In this document: piece by piece, positions 22,113-29,980 of the stretch
Layout of the letters: every line of letters begins with the position of its first letter
Position numbering within the stretch: position 1 is the stretch's first letter
Origin: Lachnospiraceae bacterium UBA7026
GTDB taxonomy: Bacteria > Bacillota > Clostridia > Lachnospirales > Lachnospiraceae
Direction: 5' to 3'
Assembly: GCA_002494165.1 (NCBI GenBank)
Contig: DLBH01000079.1
Span: forward strand, 10,785 to 42,686
Length of the DNA stretch: 31,902 nt
Notes under the pieces: model-generated
Seen by the model: the letters and a program-made list of their open reading frames with translations, nothing else
What the model was told of the DNA's origin: nothing
Databases searched by the model: none
Program-made: the position numbers and the translations under genes

Positions 22113-23249
22113 TCATCTCCTCTTCTGTAACTCCTCCCTGAAAAGGGTTGACATTGCTTTCTTGCCCTTCCTGGTGCTCAGGTCTTCCAGATTCATCTCT
22201 CCACTGAAAACCAGGGACATGATGCCCACATAGGCTTCCCCAAGTGCTGCTGTAATCACTCCGGCCGTTCCGGCGGATATGGCCCCGCCGGCCACAGTTC
22301 CGACACCGGGAATCAGCTTAACCATATTGGCCACAATGGTTTTGCCCAGAATAGTGGCTCCTCCGGTTCCCAGAGTTGAGGAAATGAAGGCTGTCAGTAT
22401 ACTTTTATTAACATCAAATCCAAAAATAGCAGTGATAGACGCGATCATGGAGAGCTGGGTAGGAATAAGCATGGCACAGTCAGAAAGCGGAATCGGTGCA
22501 GCTCCCTCACCGATTGCTGCAACAGTCGCTGTTGCTATGATCTTCTGTGCCCGTCGTTTTTTTTCTGCCAGACTCGCGATCTGTACATTCTGCAGGGTAT
22601 CCATCAGTTCTTCGGGAAGGGTCTCTCCCATGACATGAATCAGTAAGTCCAGACCATAGGCTTTGGCAACATATTCTTCATCGATCTCATAATCCTCAGC
22701 CAGAACGGGAACAATCTGGACCACATTGAGATTCTCCTCCAGCAGCAGCCGCTTCAAGGCCCCTGCTCTTTTTTTGGAGAAGGACTGGGTCAGGACTATG
22801 ATGATAGGCACCTGGGTCGCTTTCTGGTCACTGGATAATTCTCTCAGCCATGCGATCTCCTCTGGCTCTACCCGGTTGGAGGCCGTATTGATACAATACC
22901 AGATACAGTGGATGGCCTTGTTGATATCCTGACTGGCCAGACCCTTGCTGATAGTAGTAAGGATCTCTTCTTTGACCTGCTTCTGAACCTCCTTACCCAG
23001 TTCAAAGCCTCTGGTATCATAGATGGACAGGGGGACTCCTTTCTTGCTGATCATTCTCATATGGTCAGTAACCGGCTTACCCATGCCGGTCTCTGCCAGC
23101 TTATCCCTGAATACGGCATTGATCAGAGTACTCTTACCGACCCCGGTCTTTCCTGCCACAATAATGTTAAGTCTGTTCAGGTTTTTAATCTTCTGGGCAA
23201 TGGCCTTGATCGCTTCCTGGGCGACCTTTTCTGTATCAAGAACTGCCAT
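22113..23249 (-). CDS. P-loop GTPase with hydrophobic C-terminal (DUF697-like) region
   Basis: The 378-residue product has a TrmE/Era-like GTPase domain: G1 loop GKTGVGKST (residues 33-41), G2 threonine in KPVTDH, G3 DTRG, and a putative G4 at VLTQSFS, which lacks the canonical NKxD. Residues about 235-345 are rich in alanine, glycine and hydrophobics (TATVAAIGEGAAPIPLSD, IASITAIFGFD, GGATILGKTIV, GTVAGGAISAGTAGVITAALG), like the DUF697/YcjF-type membrane-associated domain. It probably binds membranes in a nucleotide-dependent way; the cellular role is unknown. The ATG at 23247-23249 lies 7 bases after GGAGG; the ATG six bases upstream is too close to it. It is a single gene. Confidence 0.85.
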   Translation of the reverse strand: MAVLDTEKVAQEAIKAIAQKIKNLNRLNIIVAGKTGVGKSTLINAVFRDKLAETGMGKPVTDHMRMISKKGVPLSIYDTRGFELGKEVQKQVKEEILTTISKGLASQDINKAIHCIWYCINTASNRVEPEEIAWLRELSSDQKATQVPIIIVLTQSFSKKRAGALKRLLLEENLNVVQIVPVLAEDYEIDEEYVAKAYGLDLLIHVMGETLPEELMDTLQNVQIASLAEKKRRAQKIIATATVAAIGEGAAPIPLSDCAMLIPTQLSMIASITAIFGFDVNKSILTAFISSTLGTGGATILGKTIVANMVKLIPGVGTVAGGAISAGTAGVITAALGEAYVGIMSLVFSGEMNLEDLSTRKGKKAMSTLFREELQKRR

Positions 23250-23431
23250 CTTCATTCCTCCTCGTCCCTGCCGGGCAATTTCTTATTACTATTTTACCAT
23301 AATATTCAAGGAGGGGAACAGCCATATTCATTCCTGCTTTCCTGATTATTTCCTGATTCTTTCCAAGTTAATTTCCTCTCATTGTTTTTAATAAGATAAT
23401 CCAATCCCAAATGAATTTTTCAAGAAAGAGC

Positions 23432-23495
23432 CCACCTGTAAATTCTCACGTCGGGCCCGGTCACACCAGTGAGAAAATTCCTATCCCACAAGTGG
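23432..23495. repeat. nested inverted repeats, structured element of unknown role
   Basis: An outer pairing CCACCTGT (23432-23439) with ACAAGTGG (23488-23495, one mismatch) encloses a perfect TTCTCAC (23443-23449) / GTGAGAA (23469-23475) stem, whose loop holds the self-complementary CGGGCCCG. It lies in a 390-base gap between the GTPase gene and the dhaL terminator. No promoter was recognised. Confidence 0.45.
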
Positions 23496-23549
23496 ACCTC
23501 CCCTAAAAGGTTTTAAAAACATAGGTAACAGACATATTTCTACTGATTA

Positions 23550-23605
23550 AAAAAGCCCTGGAACTGATGATCATATCCATGTCATAGCTCCAGGGCTTTC
23601 TTTTG
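23550..23605 (-). terminator. strong bidirectional terminator after dhaL
   Basis: A perfect 11-base inverted repeat AAAGCCCTGGA (23552-23562) / TCCAGGGCTTT (23589-23599) is flanked by T-runs on both strands: TTTTTT on the minus strand and CTTTT on the plus strand. Confidence 0.85.
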
Positions 23606-23639
23606 TATTCAGTTCATTTTTTACAGCATATCGTTATTT

Positions 23640-24287
23640 CTATGGCATGTCATTATAGAAGACTTCCAGGAATTCTGCCGCGGATGCAGCACCCGGATCC
23701 AGATGGCCGATGGCCCGCTCGCCAAGTCTCATGGCCCGGCCCTTGGTGGCAACGATGTTCCTGGTGGATTCCAGGCCATCCTTGCCGGCCTCAACGGCCT
23801 TCTCCATGGCTTCCTTGCCCGGTGTACCTGCCTCGTATTCACTGCGAAGCTTCTCCAGGGCAGGAATAAAAGTATCCAGCATGGTCTTCTCACCTGTGGT
23901 AGACTTACCACGCTTCTGGATGATGGCGATACCCTTGTCCATCATCTGTATAAATTCTTCAAAGGTAGCTCCCTCATCGGGTCCCTTGCTCTTGATTGGC
24001 AGACCAAACTTCATGAAGAAGCTGCCATAGAGGGGTCCTGAAGATCCTCCTACCTTATCCAGAAGAGCCTTGCCTACATGGTTATAAAGATCGCGCACAT
24101 TCAGTTCTTTCCACTCGTCAAGGTGCTTGTTGACCTCTCTGAAACCAATCTCAAGATTGATGCCATGATCTCCATCACCAATGGCGGAATCCAGTTCTGT
24201 GTAGTACTCTTTCCTCTTGTCCACCAGGGCAATCAGGTCTTCAATAACTTTGACAAAATAATCTTTACTTAAAATATAATCGCTCAT
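23640..24287 (-). CDS. dhaL: dihydroxyacetone kinase ADP-binding subunit DhaL
   Basis: The 215-residue all-helical product carries the nucleotide and magnesium site ELDSAIGDGDHGIN (D33, D38, D40), GKALLDKVGGSSGPLYGSFF, and a C-terminal TKGRAMRLGERAIGHLDPGAASA segment as in E. coli DhaL. With DhaK it transfers phosphate to dihydroxyacetone. In the PTS-linked form the bound ADP is rephosphorylated by DhaM. No dhaM lies next to it: a terminator follows the gene. It begins 18 bases after dhaK, with AGAGG before the ATG. Confidence 0.94.
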   Translation of the reverse strand: MSDYILSKDYFVKVIEDLIALVDKRKEYYTELDSAIGDGDHGINLEIGFREVNKHLDEWKELNVRDLYNHVGKALLDKVGGSSGPLYGSFFMKFGLPIKSKGPDEGATFEEFIQMMDKGIAIIQKRGKSTTGEKTMLDTFIPALEKLRSEYEAGTPGKEAMEKAVEAGKDGLESTRNIVATKGRAMRLGERAIGHLDPGAASAAEFLEVFYNDMP

Positions 24288-24305
24288 GTCAACCTCTATA
24301 TCCTA

Positions 24306-25322
24306 TTATTTCTGTGTAAAGTACGGTGTATCACAAGGAGCATCCATCAACTCTTTCAACTCATCATCCAGCTTCATAAGAGTTACGGACATACCTGCCA
24401 TATCCATGGAGCATGCGAAGGGGCCAACCAGGGCCTTGTAAACCTTGATGCCCTTCTCCTCAAGAATCTGGGCAACTCTTCTGTAACATACATGAAGGTC
24501 CATAAGAGGTGTAGCACCAAGGGAGTTCACCAGAACATAAACCTCATCTCCCTCAACGAAAGGAAGGTCTGCAAGGATTGGCTCCATGATCTCATTGATT
24601 ACGTTATCCGCTGTGTCAATCTTGCCTCTTCTTACACCGGGCTCACCATGGATACCCATACCAATCTCCATGTCTCCATCAGGAAGTTCGAAGATCACAT
24701 CGCCCTTAGCCGGCAGTGTAGCGGAGGACATGGCAACACCCATAGTTCTGGTATTGTCATTGGCCTTCTTGGCAGCTGCAACAACTTCATCCAGGTCAGC
24801 GCCGGTGTCAGCCTTAGCACCTGCTACCTTGAATACGAAGAAGTCTCCGGCGATTCCTCTTCTGTCCGGAATATTCTCAGAAGAAACAACATCGTCTGTT
24901 ACAAGTACTGTCTCAACACGGATATCATCTTCCTCATCCGCCTGCTCAGCACCCATATCAAAGTTCATAACGTCTCCTGCATAGTTACCGTAGAGGTAGA
25001 TACAGCCCTTGCCATTGTCACAGGCCTTGGCGGAAGCATAGCAGGGATCCGGTGACGGGGATGTATTGATATTACCAATAACAACGCCATCAGCGAAGCC
25101 TTCTCCAACATAGCCGATGAAGAGCGGCTCATGTCCGGAACCACCACCGATGATTACACCAACCTTATCCTTGGTGCCGGCGTCATTAGCGATAACAACT
25201 CTGCCCTGGGCCTCTTCAAGGTCACACATTTTTACATATTCTTTATGGGCTTTAACATATCCTTCCAGATACTCTTCTACGATATCATAGGGATCATTAA
25301 ATAATCTTTTAATCTTTGCCAT
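24306..25322 (-). CDS. dhaK: dihydroxyacetone kinase substrate-binding subunit DhaK
   Basis: The 338-residue product is full length. GGGSGHEPLFIGYVG contains H64 and GNYAGDVMNF contains D117, the residues that hold and activate the substrate. MGIHGEPG contains H225, which forms the covalent hemiaminal with dihydroxyacetone. I chose the ATG at 25320-25322, 8 bases after GGAGG; the open frame continues upstream to 25352 with no signal. It is first in the dhaK-dhaL unit. The 470-base upstream region is A/T-rich and contains three TTCACA/TGTGAA half-sites (25403-25474) that may bind a regulator, for example the DeoR-family protein encoded at 27483-28250. Confidence 0.95.
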   Translation of the reverse strand: MAKIKRLFNDPYDIVEEYLEGYVKAHKEYVKMCDLEEAQGRVVIANDAGTKDKVGVIIGGGSGHEPLFIGYVGEGFADGVVIGNINTSPSPDPCYASAKACDNGKGCIYLYGNYAGDVMNFDMGAEQADEEDDIRVETVLVTDDVVSSENIPDRRGIAGDFFVFKVAGAKADTGADLDEVVAAAKKANDNTRTMGVAMSSATLPAKGDVIFELPDGDMEIGMGIHGEPGVRRGKIDTADNVINEIMEPILADLPFVEGDEVYVLVNSLGATPLMDLHVCYRRVAQILEEKGIKVYKALVGPFACSMDMAGMSVTLMKLDDELKELMDAPCDTPYFTQK

Positions 25323-25402
25323 GTACATATCCTCCTTATTCTTACATGTCAAACAACTTGTTAGTTTAATTATATATGGAATATCTGAATTTTTCCATAG
25401 TT

Positions 25403-25475
25403 TTCACAAATAATTTATGGAAATAATAGAGATAATATGTGAATTATTAACAGATTTTTACTTATGTTCACATAA
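25403..25475. promoter_or_regulatory. candidate operator half-sites upstream of dhaK
   Basis: TTCACAAA (25403-25410), TATGTGAA (25436-25443) and TTCACATA (25467-25474) are alternately oriented copies of one motif. The last is part of a palindrome TTATGTTCACATAA (25462-25475). The region is A/T-rich, so chance is possible. The likely dhaK promoter is between here and 25350 but no clear -35/-10 pair was found. Confidence 0.4.
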
Positions 25476-25589
25476 ACTTCGATTAATTTGATTTTTTAGT
25501 TCCATTTTAAAACAGCCGATTTTTCCCTTTTGTAACTGGTCTGGCAAAATAACCCTCAACTCAATGAAAAGAGCTTCATCCTAAAAACA

Positions 25590-25790
25590 TAAATTTAAAA
25601 AAGGCTTCCATCATAAAAATCTTTATAGAAAATAGAAACCGAAAATAGAAACCCAATCCAAAAAAAGGCCCCCATCATGAAAACTTTCATTGAAAATAGA
25701 AACCCAATTCAAAAAAGTCTCCCATCATGAAAAACATCAACTGGAAAATAACCTCCATCAAAAAGGCCCTCAAGTCAATGAAGGCCCTGG
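25590..25790. repeat. degenerate tandem repeat of about 50-60 bases
   Basis: Three to four copies of a unit AAAAAAGGCTTCCATCATGAAAA...GAAAATAGAAACCCAAT(C) run up to the remnant gene at 25796. Copies diverge in length and sequence. It has no clear coding use. Confidence 0.65.
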
Positions 25791-25795
25791 CTACG

Positions 25796-26044
25796 TCACT
25801 TATTCAAAATATAATAGGTTCCGCTGTCCTGGTCATAATAAAGTGTCCCCAGCTCTTCCAGAGTTACCTGATCATCCTGCAGCTGGTTTTTATCAACAAT
25901 CTCTATCTGATCCTGATTGATTGGCCTGGCCTGAAGATCGCTGCCTACAGACTTAAGATCCAGTTTCCAGCCCATGACCACTGCAATCATAATCCCCACT
26001 GCCAGTACCAGCATGGCATCTGCCAGGTTGGCCATACTGCTCAT
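25796..26044 (-). pseudogene. remnant of a small membrane protein, DUF2149-like
   Basis: An 82-residue frame starts MSSMANLADAMLVLAVGIMIAVVMGW, one membrane helix. A polar region and the end GTLYYDQDSGTYYILNK follow. ANL.DAMLVLAVG and GT.Y.D..TG..Y resemble DUF2149 proteins, which are TolR-like partners of proton-channel proteins. The residues just before the ATG (INP) look like the rest of the usual DPMS.VANL start, but a stop codon lies four codons upstream, so the 5' end appears lost. There is no ribosome binding site. No MotA/TolQ-type gene is next to it. Confidence 0.45.
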
Positions 26045-26131
26045 GGGATTAATAATCTATGCAGAATTTTCTGCAGGATTTATTACAATACTTTCTCCAT
26101 ATCTAAAGGTGACCTTAAAGTAAAGGTGACC

Positions 26132-27178
26132 TTAAAGCAACTCAAGATAACTGACTACTTTTTTATCTTTCAGCTCCTCCTTCAAAACAGCCATGGCTGC
26201 CGGCTCATAGGATACTACACAGTCCGCACCGCTTTTGCGGATATCCCTGACAGCCATATCCTTTATGGCCGCCAGAGCCTCACTGTCTGTTCCGAAACAG
26301 CTGTATTCCGGTCCTACAGGCCGCTGCCATATGGTCAGTTTATTGACCCGCCGATCCCCCTCCAGGAGGGGAATATATTCCGCGGACCTCTTTACCGGGA
26401 CTTCCCTCTGGTTTTTAAACTGTTCGTTGAGCTTATCCCCGTTACAAAGATAACGAAGATTAAAACTTCCTCCATAGACATAGGCCGGCTGGTCTGCCTG
26501 CAGTTCTCCCAGAATATCCGGCAGATACATGACTTCAAAATCTCTTTCCAGTTCCAGCTTTCCGGCAAATATTGTCAGCATATAGCAGGCCTGGGCGGAA
26601 AGAACCAGAACCTTGCTGGCACCGGTATCCCTGATCATGGCAATCACCTGCTTCAGCTGCCTGTATCCTTCCCGGATCAGGCCGCAGGCAAAGTATTCAA
26701 ACCCCAGAAATACAGGATCAGCCCGGTTGACAAAGCCCAGATCATGGTTCCTGCAGTAAGCGGCAAAGGCCTTTTCCCCGTCGGCAAAGCCTTGGGCAGT
26801 GGCATCATCCAGAAGGATTGCCATATCACCGGCAGAATCCAGGGGCAGGTCCCAGGCGGCAGCCTTATTGATATGGCCTCCGTTTTCCTCAAGCAGCTTT
26901 CGCAGCTGGCCGGGGCCTTCCGGCCGGTAACCCTTTTCCAAAAGCATGGCCCTGCTTAAAATCATGACATCCGTACAGTCCTCCGGATTCTCCCTGAAGT
27001 TCTGCCAGCGCTCTCCCTGCCTGGACAGGATACCGGAAAATACAATGTCCCCAATGTAGTCATTGGCAGGAAGGTCCCCTTTAAAGACTGCCCTGGCAAG
27101 CTGGAGCTTTCTGGAAGGATAATCATGCATTTTCCTGGATGCGAGGAACTCCGGACAAAAGCAGACTCCCTGATCCAT
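26132..27178 (-). CDS. CCG-domain-like protein, probably Fe-S/redox related and possibly truncated
   Basis: The 348-residue product looks like a soluble subunit related to heterodisulfide-reductase/GlpC-type cysteine-rich proteins. Its C-terminal half shows the repeated pattern of two alpha/beta segments ending in a cluster-binding turn (KVLVLSAQACYML, then GADCVVSYEPAAMAVLKEELKDKKVVSYLEL). The usual CCG cysteines are mostly missing (SYEPA instead of a CPGC-type turn). Start choice is open: ATG 27178 lacks a ribosome binding site, and ATG 27130 overlaps the end of the FAD-protein remnant and has AGGA before it. The gene follows that remnant in the same direction, so the two may derive from one redox operon. 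Function is uncertain. Confidence 0.5.
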   Translation of the reverse strand: MDQGVCFCPEFLASRKMHDYPSRKLQLARAVFKGDLPANDYIGDIVFSGILSRQGERWQNFRENPEDCTDVMILSRAMLLEKGYRPEGPGQLRKLLEENGGHINKAAAWDLPLDSAGDMAILLDDATAQGFADGEKAFAAYCRNHDLGFVNRADPVFLGFEYFACGLIREGYRQLKQVIAMIRDTGASKVLVLSAQACYMLTIFAGKLELERDFEVMYLPDILGELQADQPAYVYGGSFNLRYLCNGDKLNEQFKNQREVPVKRSAEYIPLLEGDRRVNKLTIWQRPVGPEYSCFGTDSEALAAIKDMAVRDIRKSGADCVVSYEPAAMAVLKEELKDKKVVSYLELL

Positions 27179-27317
27179 ATGGAGGACCTGATAATACGGC
27201 GGCTACATTTCCGGCCGCAAAGATACCTGGAACGGATGTCATCATCTCGTCGTTGACTATGGGACCCTTAGTGACAGGACTGATCTCAATCCCTGCCAGG
27301 TCTGAACCAGCCGCCAT
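27123..27317 (-). pseudogene. remnant of an FAD/NAD-dependent oxidoreductase
   Basis: A 64-residue frame contains GPIVNDEMMTSVPGIFAAGNVA, the conserved FAD-binding C-terminal motif of thioredoxin reductase-like flavoproteins (consensus TSVPGIFAAGDV). An in-frame stop just upstream of 27317 removes everything before it. The sequence after AGNVAAV no longer matches the family. It is a leftover of a gene that was probably over 400 residues. Confidence 0.7.
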
Positions 27318-27412
27318 GGCTGGCTAAACTGTCCGGCCAGGGAGCCTGCAAAAAATGCTTTGTAACCACCCGGATGCAGTTCATAAAAGGAAACAAAGCA
27401 TCCCTAAATGAC

Positions 27413-27449
27413 AAAAAAAGACATCCCTGCTTTTGGTGGCAGAGATGCC
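27413..27449 (-). terminator. intrinsic terminator of the DeoR-family gene
   Basis: On the minus strand GGCATCTCTGC, loop CACCAAAA, GCAGGGATGTC (one mismatch and one wobble) is followed by TTTTTTT. It lies about 35 bases past the stop codon. Confidence 0.85.
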
Positions 27450-27482
27450 TTTATGAAGTCATATTCCATATTTCAACGATTC

Positions 27483-28250
27483 TTATAATATCTCGATATC
27501 ATTATTCTTCGCATATTCAAGATACTTTTTTGGTATTTTGTCATCAACGATAAAGGCCTCAAAAATCTCCAGGTCAAACATGTTGGCCATGGAAACCTTG
27601 TCAAACTTGGAATAGTCAGCCACCATATAACAGTGATTGCTGACAGAGGCCAGGGTCTTATTTGTTATTATTTCATCAAGAGAACTGTGGGTGACTCCTT
27701 TTTTCATGGACACTGCCAGAACACCCATAAAGGCCTTATCTATGTTGAACTGGCTGATAAACTCATTGGCACTGCTTCCGATGAAGGCACTGGAAATTGA
27801 CCTGAGCTTGCCGCCCGGCATATAGACCGTCACATTAGGGAGGGTCCTGGCCTTGACAGCCACATTGATGGACAGGGTCAGCACATTAATATTAGTGATG
27901 CTCTCATCAATGTAATCCAGGATAAACTCCACTGTACTTCCGGAATTCAGGGCAATGGTCTCCCCGTCCCGGATCAGGGCGGCAGCCTTTTTTGCGATCA
28001 TCCGCTTTTCTTCCACATGCTCGTGCTGTTTAGATACGATATTGAGCTCTTTAAAAGTCTCCTGACTGTTCTCTGCAATGTAAGCCCCGCCGTACATGAG
28101 GGAAACCCCCTGGTTTTGCGCCAGATACTTGAGATCCCTGCGGATGGTGGGCACTCCCACCTCATAATGCCTGGCCAGCTCTTCTGCCTTTACAGAACCT
28201 TCCCTGCGAAGGATAGCCATGATTTCTTTTCTTCGTTCAATAGGTAACAT
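27483..28250 (-). CDS. DeoR/GlpR-family transcriptional regulator
   Basis: The 255-residue product has an N-terminal DeoR helix-turn-helix (residues 1-58: MLPIERRKEIMAILRREGSV, AEELARHYEVGVPTIRRDLKYL). A sugar-phosphate-sensing domain follows, with ALNSGSTVEFILDYI (phosphate loop), VYMPGGKLRSISSAFIG and MVADYSKFDKVSMANMFDLE. The usual role is repression of a sugar or polyol operon relieved by a phosphorylated intermediate. It has its own promoter (28341-28369) and terminator (27413-27449). The nearest metabolic genes are dhaKL, so a glycerol or dihydroxyacetone-phosphate link is reasonable but unproven. Confidence 0.92.
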   Translation of the reverse strand: MLPIERRKEIMAILRREGSVKAEELARHYEVGVPTIRRDLKYLAQNQGVSLMYGGAYIAENSQETFKELNIVSKQHEHVEEKRMIAKKAAALIRDGETIALNSGSTVEFILDYIDESITNINVLTLSINVAVKARTLPNVTVYMPGGKLRSISSAFIGSSANEFISQFNIDKAFMGVLAVSMKKGVTHSSLDEIITNKTLASVSNHCYMVADYSKFDKVSMANMFDLEIFEAFIVDDKIPKKYLEYAKNNDIEIL

Positions 28251-28340
28251 ATCTAAACTTCTCCTGATCTAAATATCTCCTGATTATATGGTATTCTGAT
28301 TCATACCTTTCCTGTTTCCTCTTAATTTCTAATTTAAATA

Positions 28341-28369
28341 TCTATATGTCGTTATATATTGTATCTCAA
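28341..28369 (-). promoter_or_regulatory. promoter of the DeoR-family gene
   Basis: On the minus strand: -35 TTGAGA (28369-28364), 17-base spacer, -10 TATAGA (28346-28341). The leader would be about 84 bases. Confidence 0.5.
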
Positions 28370-28402
28370 ATATCTATTTTCGTCAAACAGTAACAGGTAT
28401 TT

Positions 28403-28505
28403 AAAGGTCCACATCCTGACTGGCACGCAGAAATCTCTCCTCTTGCGGACAGATCAGTCATTGAATGCTGCTGTCTAAAGGTCTACATCCTCACTGACAC
28501 AGCAG
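28403..28505. repeat. direct repeat duplicating the 3' end of the GH114-like gene
   Basis: The sequence at 28477-28505, coding for the C-terminal SEDVDL and stop, is repeated with several mismatches at 28403-28430, 74 bases downstream. The second copy also would encode SQDVDL and a stop. It looks like an old tandem duplication. Confidence 0.65.
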
Positions 28506-29209
28506 CTGGCACCATACTTTTCACACCAGACCTCTATCTTTTCCCTCAGCTTCCTGTCTCTGCTATATTCCAGGAGAAAGCAGTCCACCTTCCTCTTCAG
28601 GACCTTGAGGATGAGACCGGTATAAAAGAGAGTATCCTCCGCCTCCTGCCTGCCAAACTTACCCCGGCCGTCATAGTCATCAATAAGGGAGAAAACCTCC
28701 TCCTGGGTATAGCCATCGATATAATCCATGAGCTTTTCTCCCCGGTCTATGGCATCATCCAGCCACTCAGACCCGCCGTTTATCATGACATAACCACCCA
28801 GGGCCCGGAATTTCAGAAAAAGCTCTGCTATGGCTGTGAACATCTTTTTGCTCTTGTACTCAGAGTAGACATCGATGTTGTCAAGCCACCAGCCATCAAA
28901 ACCCATCTCCTGGATCTCCCTGGCCCGCCTGATAAGGAAATCCTGCCAGGGAGCCTGTCTAACATCTATATAGTACTCTTTGGGCCAGTCAGGAAGCCTT
29001 TTCAATTTATAACTGCTGTAATCCTTCCACCAGGGCCGCTCCTTTTCGATGGTCCCGACCGAGACATAACCCAGCACCTTATAACCCTTGGCCCGGACGG
29101 CCTGGATCTGGGCCGGACTGTAGTCCTCCGGCTCTAGAACCATGATGCCGCTGCCCTTGTCCAGTCTGGCCGGATTAATCCTTGTACTAAGATATACTTT
29201 ATAATTCAT
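28475..29209 (-). CDS. GH114-like (endo-alpha-1,4-polygalactosaminidase family) TIM-barrel protein
   Basis: The 244-residue product matches the TM1410/GH114 type: GYKVLGYVSVGTIEKERPWW near the start, EYYIDVRQAPWQDFLIRRA, and GFDGWWLDNIDVYSEY with the acidic residues expected at the catalytic centre. EEVFSL and DCFLLEYS follow later. Secreted relatives cleave galactosaminoglycans in biofilm matrix. This one has no signal peptide or membrane anchor, so it should be cytoplasmic and its substrate may differ. AAGGAG precedes the ATG. It is a single gene; no carbohydrate transporter is adjacent. Confidence 0.8.
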   Translation of the reverse strand: MNYKVYLSTRINPARLDKGSGIMVLEPEDYSPAQIQAVRAKGYKVLGYVSVGTIEKERPWWKDYSSYKLKRLPDWPKEYYIDVRQAPWQDFLIRRAREIQEMGFDGWWLDNIDVYSEYKSKKMFTAIAELFLKFRALGGYVMINGGSEWLDDAIDRGEKLMDYIDGYTQEEVFSLIDDYDGRGKFGRQEAEDTLFYTGLILKVLKRKVDCFLLEYSRDRKLREKIEVWCEKYGASCCVSEDVDL

Positions 29210-29426
29210 AGACGCTGACTCCTTCTAATTATGGCCCGCTTAGAGAAAAACATTCTCCCTTTCCCTGGCCTGTAACCTTATCATGGTTGGTCTTCTTTTC
29301 CCCTTTCCATGTTCTTAGTATAGGCAATGCCGGGTCCCTGGTCAACTGCCGCCTGACCTCACTTTTTCCTCTTTTTTCAGGAAGACCAGGCCAGATATGG
29401 CAAAGCCCTGCCTGAAACCGAAGCAC

Positions 29427-29454
29427 AAAAAAGGATAAGATCTCTCCTATCCTT
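29427..29454 (-). terminator. intrinsic terminator overlapping the resolvase-like stop codon
   Basis: On the minus strand AAGGATA (29454-29448), loop GGAGAGATCT, TATCCTT (29437-29431) is followed by a T-run ending near 29427. The first arm includes the stop codon of the gene at 29447-29869. Confidence 0.7.
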
Positions 29455-29869
29455 CTAACGCACATATGGCCAGAACCTTGTCCAGCATTTCCATAATCCG
29501 GAAGCCTTCCCTGGCTGTTACCAGCTTTACCCCATGTTCCTTCAGGTACCGGTAAAAAGCGATGATGAACTCTTCCTCAATACTGAGCTCTCCCATGTAG
29601 GTCATCATCACTACATCAATCTCCCCCTTCTTAACATCATCAAGCAGGGAAAGAAATCTGGGCCGGTTCTTCACATTGTGGATATCGCTGCCGGTCAGCC
29701 GGGATTCGCTCCTGTCAAGATAAAAAACGAATTCGCATTGGTCCCCGAACAATTCCTGAGCCTTGATCTGGCAGGATTCCCTTCCTATGGATACCATCTG
29801 GTTTCCTGCCTGATTACAGCTGGGACATCCCCCGGGGGCATTCTGGAATTGATAAATCGCTATACGCAT
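29447..29869 (-). CDS. stand-alone resolvase-domain protein lacking the catalytic serine
   Basis: The 140-residue product resembles only the N-terminal catalytic fold of serine recombinases. NRPRFLSLLDDVKKGEIDVVMMTYMGELSIEEEFIIAFYRYLKEHGVKLVTAREGF follows the resolvase pattern (RP.F..LL.D...G.ID.V......L.......). The usual start with YxRxS, which supplies the nucleophilic serine, is replaced by MRIAIYQFQNAPGGCPSC, and there is no C-terminal DNA-binding domain. A CPSC pair (residues 15-18) plus further cysteines could bind metal. It is therefore unlikely to recombine DNA and may be a regulatory or structural derivative. GAGAGGGG precedes the ATG. It is a single gene with its own terminator. 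Confidence 0.7.
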   Translation of the reverse strand: MRIAIYQFQNAPGGCPSCNQAGNQMVSIGRESCQIKAQELFGDQCEFVFYLDRSESRLTGSDIHNVKNRPRFLSLLDDVKKGEIDVVMMTYMGELSIEEEFIIAFYRYLKEHGVKLVTAREGFRIMEMLDKVLAICALEG

Positions 29870-29980
29870 AATCTACCCCTCTCTTTAACATCATTTGATT
29901 CCTTAATCTAATTATATCAGTAAAAGAGAAAATGATTGGAACTATCAGACGAAAAAGGGGGGATAATCACACACTGGGAT

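Noticed and set aside
29862..29868. ATACGCA, a half-site of the XRE operator, near the start of the resolvase-like gene
   Set aside because: Only one half is present and it lies inside the coding start; seven bases are expected by chance in a window this long.
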